A stretch of 64,000 bases of DNA from Axinella damicornis. Its lineage: Eukaryota > Porifera > Demospongiae > Axinellida > Axinellidae. Position 1 is the first letter of the stretch. Every line of letters starts with the position of its first letter. Shown piece by piece: positions 53,453 to 63,363 of the stretch. The stretch is from contig OZ007507.1 in assembly GCA_963931865.1 (NCBI GenBank), forward strand, positions 13,681,950 to 13,745,949, in the 5' to 3' direction. The notes beneath the pieces are model-generated. The model made no database searches. It was not told the DNA's origin and saw only the letters and a list, made by a program, of their open reading frames with translations. A program made the position numbers and the translations under genes.

Positions 53453-53660
53453 TCTTCCTCCCTCCTCCTCTTCTTCCTCCTCCTCCTCCTCCTCCTCCTC
53501 CTCCTCCCCCTCCTCCTCCCCTGCCCTCCTTCCCCTCCTCCTCCTCCTCCTCCTCCTTCTCCCCCTCCTCCTCCCTTCCTCTCCCCCTCCTCCTCCTCCT
53601 CCTCCTCCCCCTCCTCCTCCTCCTCCTCCTCCTCTTCCTCCTCCTCCCCCCTCCTCCCTA
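53453..53660. repeat. (CCT)n tract before PH exon
   Basis: A CTC-rich trinucleotide tract runs into the acceptor of the PH middle exon. The equivalent in B2 is about 60950-61050. ORFs of poly-Pro, poly-Leu or poly-Glu over it are artefacts. Confidence 0.95.
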
Positions 53661-54618
53661 GAACTGGAAACGGAGATGGTTTGTTCTGTATCATGAAGTA
53701 CTACACTGCCAGAGGTGAGGTCGAGCCTCTGAGAATAATAAAACTGGAAGATGCTACTTCAGTGGAGAGGGACGAGACAGCTGGGAAGCCATTCTGCTTC
53801 AGGTGATTGGGGTGTGATGTACATGTACCAGTTTGGAGTGAGGAGGGGGCTTTATACTTCCTGGAAGCATACCCTCCCCACTTCAGATTTCAAGCTTTAA
53901 TTTGTTCTGAAAGCTGATCAGATTAATTTGTGATACCCCTAAGTGGACATGCTCCCATAATGCCCATTCCTATTTCCTCTTCTTTTCTTTTTGTTGTTGT
54001 CATTCTCTGTGTGTACAGTGGGGAGCACGCCCTATAGGTCTAGTTACCTTTTGTGTACCCACGCTATATTATAGCAAAATAAATTCAGATTCAGATTCAG
54101 ATTCCCCGAAACATAACCCTGGGATAAAATGACGTCTTAATCTTATTGTGCCATTGTGCCCCTGTCTCTCCCTCCTTCCTTTTCTCTTCCCCTCCCCTCT
54201 CTGCCCTCCCTCTCCTTCCCCTCTCCTTCCTTCTCTCCCTCCTACCCCCACTCCCTTTCCCTCCCTCCCCCTTCCTCCCCCCTCCCTCCCCCTTCCTCCC
54301 CCCTCCCTCCCTCCCTCCCTCCCTCCCTCCCTCCCCTATCACATGCTCCCTCCCCAGACTGATAACGTCCTATCGTACGTTCTTCATGTTTGCCAGCAGT
54401 GAGTCAGAAGCTGATGAGTGGGTGGACATACTGGACTGGAAACTGGTAAGACCAATCATGAATAATTCATTAGGCGATGATGACAGGCTTCCACATGGTG
54501 GTAGGCTGAGGCCCTTATACATGTACAATGTTCACCATTGAATTCATAGCTATCCGGTATTGATAGACCCCTCCCACCCCAGTCACACTTTTACCCCTTG
54601 GAACACTTGGGCAGTGTC

Positions 54619-55180
54619 AAAACTCTTTTGGGCCCAAATTTCTTTCTCTAGGTCATTTTCAGTCTATAGAACACCTAAACATACCCTAATTTCTGTTCCC
54701 TGGCATTGCTGGGCTCGAAACTGCTCACACAGGTAATTTCAGCTATACTAAGCAGATATGTGACTTAACCACACCCACCAATTAACAAATTTGCAATCAG
54801 GCCTCCCAAGAAATGCCGACCTGCCATAGCTAAAAACGGACCATGAACACTGGAAATGGAGGGCCTACAAGGCAAGACAGCTCTTTCTAAGTCCATTTAT
54901 GCCAAGAATGGCAGAAATGGCCTTCCCAGTGGAGCCCAGACACGGCCATGCTGTTTGCACCTTTCAGGTGCACCCACCCACCTCCCCCTTTCCCGCCCTT
55001 TCTGCTGCTGCAGAACCTATCTCCCAAGGACATTGCTGGATGTGACATCATGAAGCTGACAGTCTCACGTTGCAGATATGCAACGCTAGGTCTTAATTAA
55101 TTAATTAACCCTTTAAGACCTAGCGTTGCATATCTGCAACGTGAGCTGAGACTGTCAGCTTCATGATTTATCGTAATGGC
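54619..55180. mobile_element. B1-specific insertion with large palindrome
   Basis: Absent from B2 at the matching point (near 62520). It ends in an inverted repeat, 55047-55095 versus 55114-55166, with arms containing CATGAAGCTGACAGTCTC and GTTGCAGATATGCAACGCTA around an AATTAATTAATTAACC centre. The right arm has about 5 extra bases. Inner GTTGCA/TGCAAC hairpins are nested in each arm. Confidence 0.6.
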
Positions 55181-56063
55181 CTTAGGCTTGCCCTCGACCA
55201 ATTAGCAATGCCACCAGTTCCAAGTGGGTTAAAGCCCTCTTGTAAGGACTCTAAAAGCACTAAAAGTGCAAACCTATGTCCACTTGCCTGCTTGCAAAGC
55301 TGAAGTGCACTGCCAACAATGGGCCAATGAACCATAATTATTGGTCACTGGGAATAGACTTGATAGAGCGTTGCAATAGAGCATTGCACTAGAGCGTTGC
55401 ACTCGGTATGCGAATGAGATTTGAAGCTGAGGATTGTGCCATTGTGGTCAGCATAAAAGAGCTTTCCAATGATGTCCTTAAAGTGACTTTTTATCTCGGT
55501 CACATTTTTGAGGATTGTGCCATTGTGGTCAGCATAAAAAGAGCTTTCCAGTGATGTCCTTAACATTAAAGTGACTTTTTATCTCGGTCACATTTTTGTC
55601 AAAAATCACAGTCGGCCAAAGGCTATAGCTACTGTAAGTATAATCCATGGATTTTTGTGATTTTGGGTCAAAATTCAACCGACAGCAAAATGGACATCAT
55701 TGGGATGCTCCATTCATGCTGATCACAATGGTGCAAATCCCAGCTTCGTATCACACTCGTATCCCAAGACACCTAGTATATTAGGCACCAATTGAATGCT
55801 GAGTTGGTGCGAACCAAATTGACCGCTCTGATCTGCCTCTCTCCCAGGCTGGCGGTTCTGCTGAGGGGTAGTCATCTACTCCTGACCGTTTGCAGTATAG
55901 CAGATTCGAAGAGATCTCTGATCATATCATCCAGCAACTGACACCACAAACTTCAATCATGCATATATCACATGACTTTCACTACATAAATGTTTTGGTC
56001 AACCATATAATTATGGTGATAACTTTGGGTGCATGATGAAAGGTGGTTCAAGTGGATGGTCAC

Positions 56064-56151
56064 TAGCCTCGTTCCCAGGCTCCTCCCCCTGCACACGCCG
56101 TATTTTTCTTCACCGCACGCACAGGGGGCCCGGAGCCTGGGAACGAGGCTA
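56064..56151. mobile_element. TAGCCTCGTT-family MITE with perfect 9-bp duplication
   Basis: TAGCCTCGTTCCCAGGCTCC at the left and GGAGCCTGGGAACGAGGCTA at the right, flanked by GATGGTCAC (56055-56063, 56152-56160). The same insertion is shared by B2 (63264-63345), so it predates the tandem duplication. Confidence 0.9.
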
Positions 56152-56849
56152 GATGGTCACAACATCGATAATTTGCGTGGATAGTTGTATCCGATTAAGT
56201 GGAGGTGGTGCTAGTCTTTTCATCATAGTGATACAGGCATGCAGTTAAAATTAATTTGCAGGCACCCCAAAGTTGCAAGTCACACAAACTATAAATGTTA
56301 CCTTTCTCTTACCAAACTCCATATAGCTGTACAGGCTGACCCATTTGGACATGCAGTGCATGTTTTTGATATAATTATATAATCTTCAGCTGAAACTGAG
56401 GTCGTACAATGGCATCAGATAATTTACCTGACAAGACCCCCCTGCACCCTGAAATTATTAGTTGCATAATAACTCTTATCAGAATGTACCTCGGGCAATG
56501 ACGGCTGCAGTGATAATTAGGTCCTGTGTTTACGTACTCCCCATGGGCCAGACATAGTTGAGCCCACACATGCACATGGAGAGTCCCCGGCTCGGACCTC
56601 GATCCGGCAATACTGTTACTAGGGGCCGGCCAGGTTTTATGACTTTGCAACGTAAAGCACGATCTGGGAATGGCTATGTTATGATTGTGTGAGTAAACGT
56701 GCTATAGCCGAATAGAAAATCTAGTGTGAACAGCTGTCTATCAGTGGGGGCGGGGATATGCATGTGTCAATAACTATAAGTCATGTGAATGGAAACAATA
56801 TTGCAATGTATATATAGGAACAGCAAAATCAGCTGAAGGGAGAATAAGC

Positions 56850-57255
56850 CTATACTTGTTGCAGCCCCGAATGAACACACCCAAAAGAAAAAAAGAAAGG
56901 GGGGAAAAAGAAAAGGAAAAAAAAGAATAAGCCTATATAGTCTAACAGCCCCGATTGAACACACCCAAAAGAAAGGGGGTAAAAATAATATACTCTACTT
57001 GTAGCAGCCCCGAATGAACACACCCAAAAGAAAAAAAAGAAAGGGGGAAAAAGAAAAGGAAAAAAAAAGAGAATAAGCCTATATAGTCTAGCAGCCCTGA
57101 TTGAACACACCCAAAAGAACAAACAAAGAAAGGGGGGGAAAAAAGAAAAGAAAAAAAAAGAATAAGCTATACTTATATATACTATATATAGCAGCCCTGA
57201 ATGAACAACTCAACCAAAAGAAAAAAAAAAGAAGGGGGAAAAAAAGAAAAAAATA
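56850..57255. repeat. Purine-rich tandem repeat (copy B2)
   Basis: Same unit type as 50340-50670, about five units, with CAGCCCCGAATGAACACACC and AAAGGGGG blocks. Copy number and A-tract lengths differ from B1. Confidence 0.85.
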
Positions 57256-57482
57256 CAACCTAGCAACACACCCACCCCTCCGTGACAGGTCAGACACCGA
57301 AGTGTAAGCCTCAGGAGCGCTGGATAGGCGTCGGTGACTGGAATCACAGGAGGCTAACCTGCTTTCAACCAGAACACCTTTCTTTAGCTTCGGTGGTCAG
57401 ATGGGAACCGGCGTACTCCGGCTGCTAGGCGGGGAAGTCAGGAACCGGTGTGTACGGAGTGGCCCAGACTCGTACTCGGTTA

Positions 57483-57547
57483 TTGGGGAGACGAACACTC
57501 AACCCCCAGGCTGCAAAGCAAGTGCTTAGCGAGTGTGCCATCCCGAC
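57483..57547 (-). other. tRNA-like sequence, copy B2
   Basis: Identical in A-box-like, anticodon-like and B-box-like segments to 50893-50957, as expected for the duplicated block. Confidence 0.4.
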
Positions 57548-57549
57548 TT

Positions 57550-57652
57550 CCCGCCAAAACTTGCCACAAATTCAGTATTTAAACCCGCTTCCGGTTGCGC
57601 GCGCCTCCGCGGTTCAAAGGTCACGGCTGCAGTCAAGTAAACGGGTTGCGAG
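57550..57652 (+). promoter_or_regulatory. GC-rich, promoter-like region of SH2-PH gene
   Basis: AAACCCGCTTCCGGTTGCGC and GCGCCTCCGCGG precede the proposed ATG by about 20-60 bp. CTTCCGG resembles an ETS-type site on the other strand. No TATA box is evident. Function is inferred. Confidence 0.35.
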
Positions 57653-58888
57653 ATGGTATGGTACTGTGGTAGCGGACTCATGGGACTTCCTGTAGTCAAG
57701 AGGCGACAAGCTATTCTGTGAAATTGGCATGCTCCTTCTGAAGCTTTGGAATGAGGGTGAAGTCAGTATTCCGCCATTACGTGTAGAACCATAGATAATA
57801 GAGACGGTTACGTCTCTATTATCTATGGTAGAACCATAGATAATAAACTACGAAACTTTCGTAGTTTATTATCTATGGTAGAACTGCTGCAAATAGACTA
57901 GACAGAGTCGAGTGTAGTGACTTAGATTATTTTGAAGTCATGCATAGCATAGTAAGCTTTTGGAGGTATTCTACCCACTACTTGAGGTTTAGACATTAAT
58001 GTGGTGGATGCCCAGTAGTTTACACTCAGTGTGGTCATAGCTAACATAGCTAGAAGGTGTGGGGTCATTTACTTCCCTCCCACCACCACCACCCCTAGCC
58101 TCGTTCCCTGCAGGCTCTGAGGAGAGAGCCTGGGACCGAGGCTACACCACCCCTTGAAGTCCTATCCCTCACCAGCATTGGGGACTTTGTAGCTACGTAC
58201 ACTGTTGCATGGATCATGGATCTTGACGAGCTGACACTTCACACTGGCACCATCAAAGGTTTACCTCAGTGGTGTAAAACTCAGTATTCTTGATGCACTC
58301 AGCTTGCATACCTCTGTAAAACTCAGTATTCTTGACGCACTGAGCTTGCATAAAACAATGAGACACATGGCAAAGAGACATTCCACTCCTGCCTGTTGTC
58401 ATATTGTTTGTTTTTGTGCACGTAGCCTCGTTCCTAGGCAGTTCCCACCTCCAGTCTTTGATCGCTTGCAGTATGCAGATACAGAGGGGGAATTCGAAGG
58501 CCTGGGAGATCTGCATGGTCACGTGCGGTGACGTCTGGTTGACAGATGGTGGACAATCAAGAATCTCTAAGCCTTTGTTTGTTACATCTGTCGAGGTCTG
58601 GAGGCCAGTGTTCGCATTGTACACGCGAAACGGGAGCTCACCATCTGCACATGGTCACACACACACACACACACACATACACACACACACCAACACACAC
58701 CTACACACACACATACACACACACACACCAACACACCTACACACACACACACACATTCGTCATACGTGTACCCTAACGTGCATCTCACAAACACACAATG
58801 TTCTACCTATCACCTACACACACACTCGCACACCCACACACACCCACACCCACACACACCCACACACACCCACACACACACACACATG

Positions 58889-58920
<32 letters not shown>

Positions 58921-61900
58921 GTACCATCCTGGCATATCACGACACATCGCAGAGCATGCTCATGTCCAGAGAGATCTCTGATGGAACCTACCTCCTGCGA
59001 GATAGCTTGACCAACACTGACTCACTGACACTCTCTGTGAGGTAAGTCATGTGATCAGTCATGTGACAGTCAGCTTAACCAACGCAACCCCCTGACACTC
59101 GGTGTGCCATGTGATCAGCTGACCCCCTGACATTCTCAGTGAGGTAGGTCATGTGATCAGCTGACCCCCTGACATTCTCAGTGAGGTAGGTCATGTGATC
59201 AGCTGACCTCCTGACACTGTCTGTGTGAGGTAGGTCATGTGATCAACTGACCCCCTGACATTCTCAGTGAGGTAGATCATGTGATCAGCTGACCACCGAC
59301 ACTCTCTGTGAGGTAGGTTGTGTGATCAGCTGACCACCGACACTCTCTGTGAGGTAGGTCGTGTGATCAGCTTACCGCCAACACTCTCTGTGAGGTAGCT
59401 AGGTCGTGTGATCAGCTGACCCCCTGACACTGTGAGGTACCCCATCTGTATACCCCAACGGTCTCTTAGTTTGACTCCCATCTTATCCTCCTCTCCCTCT
59501 CCCTTCTATCTTCTCCCCATTCTCTCTCTGCTGCCTCCTCCTCTTGTCCCCCCTCCTGCCCTCCTCTCCCCTTCCTACCCCTTCTCCCTCCACCTTCCCC
59601 CACCTCTCCCTCCCACCTTCCCCCACCTCTCCCCACCTCTCCCTCCCACCTCTCCTTCCCTTCTACAATGTACCCACAGATGTAAGAACTCTGTGAAGCA
59701 CTATCGTGTCATCTGGGATGGACGCCACTTCTGTTTTGGTCTTGGGAAGTTTCCGGACGCTGAATGGAACACTTTGACAACCAGCCGATCATCAGTGGAG
59801 ACTCGGGTATGGGAACTCTTTGCGGGTATGGGAACTAATTGCAAACATGGCACTACATCAACATGCAAGAAGCATACATGTAGCTGCCCCCCTCCCTCCC
59901 ATTCCTCCCTCCCCCCCCTCCCCCCCCCCCCCCCCCCCCCCCTCCCCCCCCCCCTCCTTCCCTCCCCCCCTCCCTCCCTCCCTCCCTCCCTCCCTCCCTC
60001 CCTCCCTCCCTCCCTCCCTCCCTCCCTCCCTCCCTCCCTCCCTCCCTCCCTCCTCCCTCCCTCTCTCCCTCCCTCCCTCCCTCCCTCCCTCCCTCCCTCC
60101 CTCCCTCCCACAGGTATGCTGGTACAACTCAGCCACCAGTATCCCCGTAGTATCTCAGAGCCGGCGATCTATGACAGGACTATCGTACTTCAGGACAGCA
60201 CTCCAAGTATGCAGAGGACGGGAAACTCTGCACCAGATCTGTCAGTACGTCGTATCACTTATGCTTGTCATGTGACCTATTAGCACTGCCTGTAGATGCG
60301 GAACTGGGCTGTACAGTAACCGTTCCCAGCAGCTTTTGTCGCTTGCAGTGTGGAAAAGCAGGATAGCTAGGCCTGGTATCTTTCCTCACGTGAGCATGAT
60401 GTAATCGACAAATGGCAAACCTTTTCAGAGTGAAAAGTGAAGTTTCACGTACTGCTCAACCAACTACATGTACATGTTCAAACACTTGGTGTGTATGACA
60501 GTCGCCCCCCGCTAGCTAGATACATGTGGTAAGTTACTTCATACCTTAGTTATTCTTGCTGTTCTGAGCCCACATCCAATCAAACCTTTCTATCATCCTG
60601 ATGTGACACGTGAGGAAAGATACCAAGCCCTCCCCCGTTTTGGCGTACTGCAAGCAACGAAAAGCTGGGTAGGGCCTGGGGACGAGGCTTACTCTCCAAG
60701 GTTGAGGTGCTGGTTACACTATCACAGATTCATTCTACCATTCTGATTACACTGTGAACACGAGTTGGTATTTCCTGCTTTCATTTTCACCTTCAGATCA
60801 ACTCCAAGGAGGGCTACTTAACCAAGCTGGGCTTCCATAGAAAGGTAGTTGCTCTCATACTAACAGAGCCTAACCTCATGTATTTTCACTTGGTAGTGCT
60901 TCTCCACATTTATTTGCTGCCCTGTCTACGAAGACAACTTCGAAATCTTCTTCCCCTCCTCTCCCCCTCCCCCTCCTCCTCCTCCTCCTCCTCCTCCCCC
61001 TCCTCCTCCTCCTCCTCCTCCTCCCCCTCCCCCTCCTCCTCCTCCTCCCAAGAACTGGAAACGGAGATGGTTTGTTCTGTATCGCAATGAACTGAAGTAC
61101 TACAATGCCAGAGGTGAAGTTGAGCCTCTGAGAATAATAAAACTGGAAGATGCTACTTCAGTGGAGAGGGACGAGACAGCTGGGAAGCCATTCTGCTTCA
61201 GGTGATTGGGGTGGGAGGTACATGCATCAGTTTGGAGTGAGGAGGGGGCTTTATACTTCCTGGAAGCATACCCTCCCCACTTCAGATTTCAAGCTTTAAT
61301 TTGTTCTGAATTCAGAAAGCTGATCAGATTAATTTGTGATACCCCTAAGTGGACATGCTCCCATAATACCCATTCCCCGAAACATAACCCTGGGATACAA
61401 TGACGTCTTAATCTTATTGTGCCATTGTGCCCCTGTCTCTCCCTCCTTCCTTTTCTCTTCCCCTCCCCTCTCTGCCCTCCCTCTCCTTCCCCTCTCCTTC
61501 CTTCTCTCCCTCCTACCCCCACTCCCTTTCCCTCCCTCCCCCTTCCTCCCCCCTCCCTCCATTTTTTTTTGAACATCTCCTTTTAATGCACGTACGAGTG
61601 TACAATACAACAGCTGGAGGCCTAGGTAGCCAGACCTGTCAATCATGCTGAGCTATCACATGGCACAGGATACACTCAGGTCCTAGGGGCAGATAAAGTA
61701 TATAACTGATGATAGAAAGTATGTTATAATACTACATGTAGCTACATAAAATATAAAAAGTATTCACTAGGTGGTAACGTTCCGTGCTGTCCAAATTTTG
61801 TGTGATTCGAGAATAGCCACTCTGCATATGGTCTTTAGAGAGTTGCATGTGATCCCTCCCTCCCTCCCTCCCTCCCTCCCTCCCTCCCCAGACTGATAAC

Positions 61901-63074
61901 GTCCTATCGTATGTTTGCCAGCAGTGAGTCAGAAGCTGATGAGTGGGTGGACATACTGGACTGGAAACTGGTAAGACCAATCATGAATAATTCATTGGGT
62001 GATGTTGACAGGCTTCCACATGGTGGTAGGTTGAAGCTAGCCTCATTCCCAGGCCCACACGCGAAACGCAGAAGTGGGCCTGGTGACACTTGGCAAAATT
62101 CCCGTATGTGCTGAGCTCAGCAGTCTTGATTTCGGGTAGGCGAATCACGTTCGTCAATTGCCAATTATTGCGTAGTAATTACGTTCTTTATCCTGTGAAA
62201 GTGTATATAGCTGTTTGATAAAACCGCTGTTCTAGCCTTCAAGACTCACCTCTGGTCGCTCCTTGGCAAGGACGTTCTACTTAGCCATCACCAACAGCTA
62301 CCTTTCGCGTGATTTCGAATGCATCCAAATTAATCGCTAATGCAGTTATGCTGACTGCACGTATGGGAATTTGCAAAGTGTCCGCATTCCGCATGTGGGC
62401 CTGAGTACGAGTCTAGGTTGAAGCCCTTATACAATCAATGTTTGCCATAGCTATCCGGTATTGTCTAGACCCCTCCCTCCCCAGTCACACTTTACCCCTT
62501 GGAACACTTGGGCAGTGTCAGTGGCCTCAGGCTCGCCCTGGACCAATTAGCAATGCAATCAGTTCCAAGTGGTCTTGTAAGGGCTCTAAGAAGCACTAAA
62601 AGTGCAAACCCATGTCCACCCTGCTTGCAATTAAGCTGAATTGCACTGCCAACAATGGGCCAATGAACCACAATTGGTCACTGGGAATAGACTTAGAAGA
62701 GAACGTTGCACTCGGTATGTGAATGAAATTTGAAGCTGAGGATTGTGCCATTGTTGGCAGCATAAAAAGAGCTTTCCAATGATGTCCTTATAAATCTCGG
62801 TCACATTTTTGTCAAAAATCACGGTCGGCCAAAGGCTATATAATAATCCATGGATTGTTGTGATAAATTCAACCGACAGCAAAATGGACATCATTGGAAT
62901 GCTCCATTCATGCTGATCACAAGTGTGCTAATCCCAGCTTCGTATCTCACTCCTAGCTCTCCTAGTTCAAGACACCTAGCATATTAGGCACCAATTGAAT
63001 GCTGAGCTGGTGTGAACTACATTGACCGCTCTGATCTGCCTCTCTCCCAGGCTGGCGGTTCTGCTGAGGGGTAG
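57653..63074 (+). CDS. DAPP1-like: DAPP1-like SH2-PH adaptor protein (copy B2, open)
   Basis: Exons 58918-59041, 59680-59825, 60114-60244, 60797-60844, 61053-61201, 61892-61970 and 63051-63074 (TAG) join without a frame break (232 residues). A 16-nt first exon, 57653-57668 (MVWYC), would supply a start in phase and give about 238 residues. SH2: DGTYLLRDS (phosphotyrosine Arg), LTLSVR, NSVKHYRVIWDG, FCFGLGKFPD. Linker: MLVQLSHQYPRSISEPAIYD, with YPR..(S)EP.IY like the DAPP1 linker. PH: SKEGYLTKLG, NWKRRWFVLYRNELKYY, then SEADEWVDILDWKL. DAPP1 (Bam32) couples phosphotyrosine and 3-phosphoinositide signals at the plasma membrane in lymphocytes; an equivalent role here is inference. The PH end exon lacks three residues (TFF) kept in the B1 pseudogene. 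The first exon is the least certain. Confidence 0.75.
57789..57828. mobile_element. 40-bp mini-palindrome insertion, 5-bp duplication TAGAA
   Basis: The left arm CCATAGATAATAGAGACG and right arm CGTCTCTATTATCTATGG are perfect inverted repeats with a GTTA loop. It is flanked by TAGAA (57784-57788, 57829-57833). Duplicate B1 has only one TAGAA at this point (near 51171), so it is an insertion. Confidence 0.85.
57834..57878. mobile_element. 45-bp mini-palindrome insertion, adjacent, TAGAA
   Basis: The 22-bp arms CCATAGATAATAAACTACGAAA / TTTCGTAGTTTATTATCTATGG are exact around one central C. It shares CCATAGATAATA ends with its neighbour but has a different inner stem. TAGAA follows at 57879-57883, so three TAGAA copies separate and flank the two palindromes. 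Confidence 0.85.
58096..58144. mobile_element. TAGCCTCGTT-family MITE with perfect 9-bp duplication
   Basis: A 49-bp copy, TAGCCTCGTTCCCTGCAGGCTC to GAGCCTGGGACCGAGGCTA, flanked by CACCACCCC (58087-58095 and 58145-58153). Confidence 0.88.
58425..58555. repeat. Dispersed repeat related to 1004 and 8153
   Basis: TAGCCTCGTTCCTAGGCAG, CCCACCTCCAGTCTTTG, GCTTGCAGTATG and GTTGACAGATGGTGGACAAT occur in the same order as in the two receptor-intron copies. Confidence 0.5.
58650..58916. repeat. CA microsatellite before SH2 exon
   Basis: An interrupted (CA)n tract of about 260 bp leads into the acceptor AG at 58916-58917. Thr/His-rich and Cys/Val-rich ORFs across it are artefacts. Confidence 0.95.
59026..59445. 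repeat. 42-bp minisatellite that copies the SH2 exon's splice donor
   Basis: Eight to nine imperfect units of CTGACAYTCTCWGTGAGGTAGG plus TCATGTGATCAGCTGACCCC follow exon 58918-59041. The first unit starts inside the exon (CTGACACTCTCTGTGAG/GTAAGT), so each unit repeats an exon end and a donor-like GTGAG/GTAGGT. Confidence 0.85.
59890..60110. repeat. (CCCT)n/poly-C tract (copy B2)
   Basis: A pyrimidine tract fills most of the intron of about 290 bp between the second SH2 exon and the linker exon. It matches 52338-52580. Confidence 0.95.
61560..61862. mobile_element. B2-specific insertion in the intron before the last PH exon
   Basis: In B1 the CCCT tract runs straight to the acceptor at 54356. 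In B2 it is interrupted from an oligo-T run at about 61562 by roughly 300 bp of unrelated sequence, then CCCT resumes at 61855. The oligo-T start (poly-A on the minus strand) suggests a retroposed fragment (inference). Confidence 0.45.
62038..62415. mobile_element. TAGCCTCGTT-family element, long copy (378 bp), 9-bp duplication
   Basis: The ends TAGCCTCATTCCCAGGCCCACA and (inverted) TAGACTCGTACTCAGGCCCACA are related. It is flanked by GGTTGAAGC (62029-62037, 62416-62424). B1 has the uninterrupted site GGCTGAGGC near 54504. This is the longest copy in the window and may show the interior the short hairpins have lost. No ORF was recognised. Confidence 0.85.
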
Positions 63075-63263
63075 TCATCAACTCCTGACCGTTTGCAGTA
63101 CAGATTTGAAGAGATCTCTGATCATATCATCCAGCAACTGACACCACAAACTTCAATCATGCATATATCACATGACTACCACTACATAAATGTTTTGGTC
63201 AACCATATAATTATGGTGATAACTTTGGGTACATGATGAAAGGTGGTTCAAGTGGATGGTCAC

Positions 63264-63345
63264 TAGCCTCGTTCCCAGGCTCCTCCCTGCACACGCCGTA
63301 TTTTACTTCACCGCACGCACAGGGGGGAGCCTGCGAACGAGGCTA
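63264..63345. mobile_element. TAGCCTCGTT-family MITE (copy of 56064-56151)
   Basis: The left flank GATGGTCAC is kept (63255-63263), but the right flank is replaced by other sequence (tagcagctagc) leading to the 22-bp repeat. So a rearrangement broke the duplicate here. Confidence 0.8.
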
Positions 63346-63363
63346 TAGCAGCTAGCTGCGTGA

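Larger units (their letters stand above)
52584..55871 (+). pseudogene. DAPP1-like pseudogene (copy B1; SH2 exons missing)
   Basis: Exons equivalent to B2 lie at 52584-52715 (linker), 53272-53319 (PH start, INSKEGYLTKLGFHRK), 53662-53802 (PH middle), 54358-54445 (PH end) and 55848-55871 (AGGSAEG stop). The two SH2 exons and the proposed first exon are absent. The linker exon has a 1-nt insertion, giving SEPVIL then stop. The PH middle exon lacks 8 nt where B2 encodes RNEL, shifting frame to an early stop. Splice sites are still intact. The PH end exon retains TFF, which B2 has lost. Loss of the SH2 part plus two frameshifts makes it a pseudogene. Confidence 0.75.
49932..56151. repeat. Tandem segmental duplicate B1 (paired with 56.4-63.3 kb)
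   Basis: Starting at 'atataatcttcagctgaaactg', this block recurs in the same orientation from about 56377. The spacing between starts is about 6.4 kb. Differences include the loss of SH2 exons here, separate insertions in each copy (51496-52074 and about 54620-55180 here; 57784-57883 and 62038-62415 in B2) and microsatellite length. Confidence 0.88.
56377..63345. repeat. Tandem segmental duplicate B2
   Basis: Second copy of the block at 49932-56151, same orientation, carrying the open SH2-PH gene. It ends in the MITE copy at 63264-63345. The sequence after it differs from that after B1, being the 22-bp minisatellite. Confidence 0.88.
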
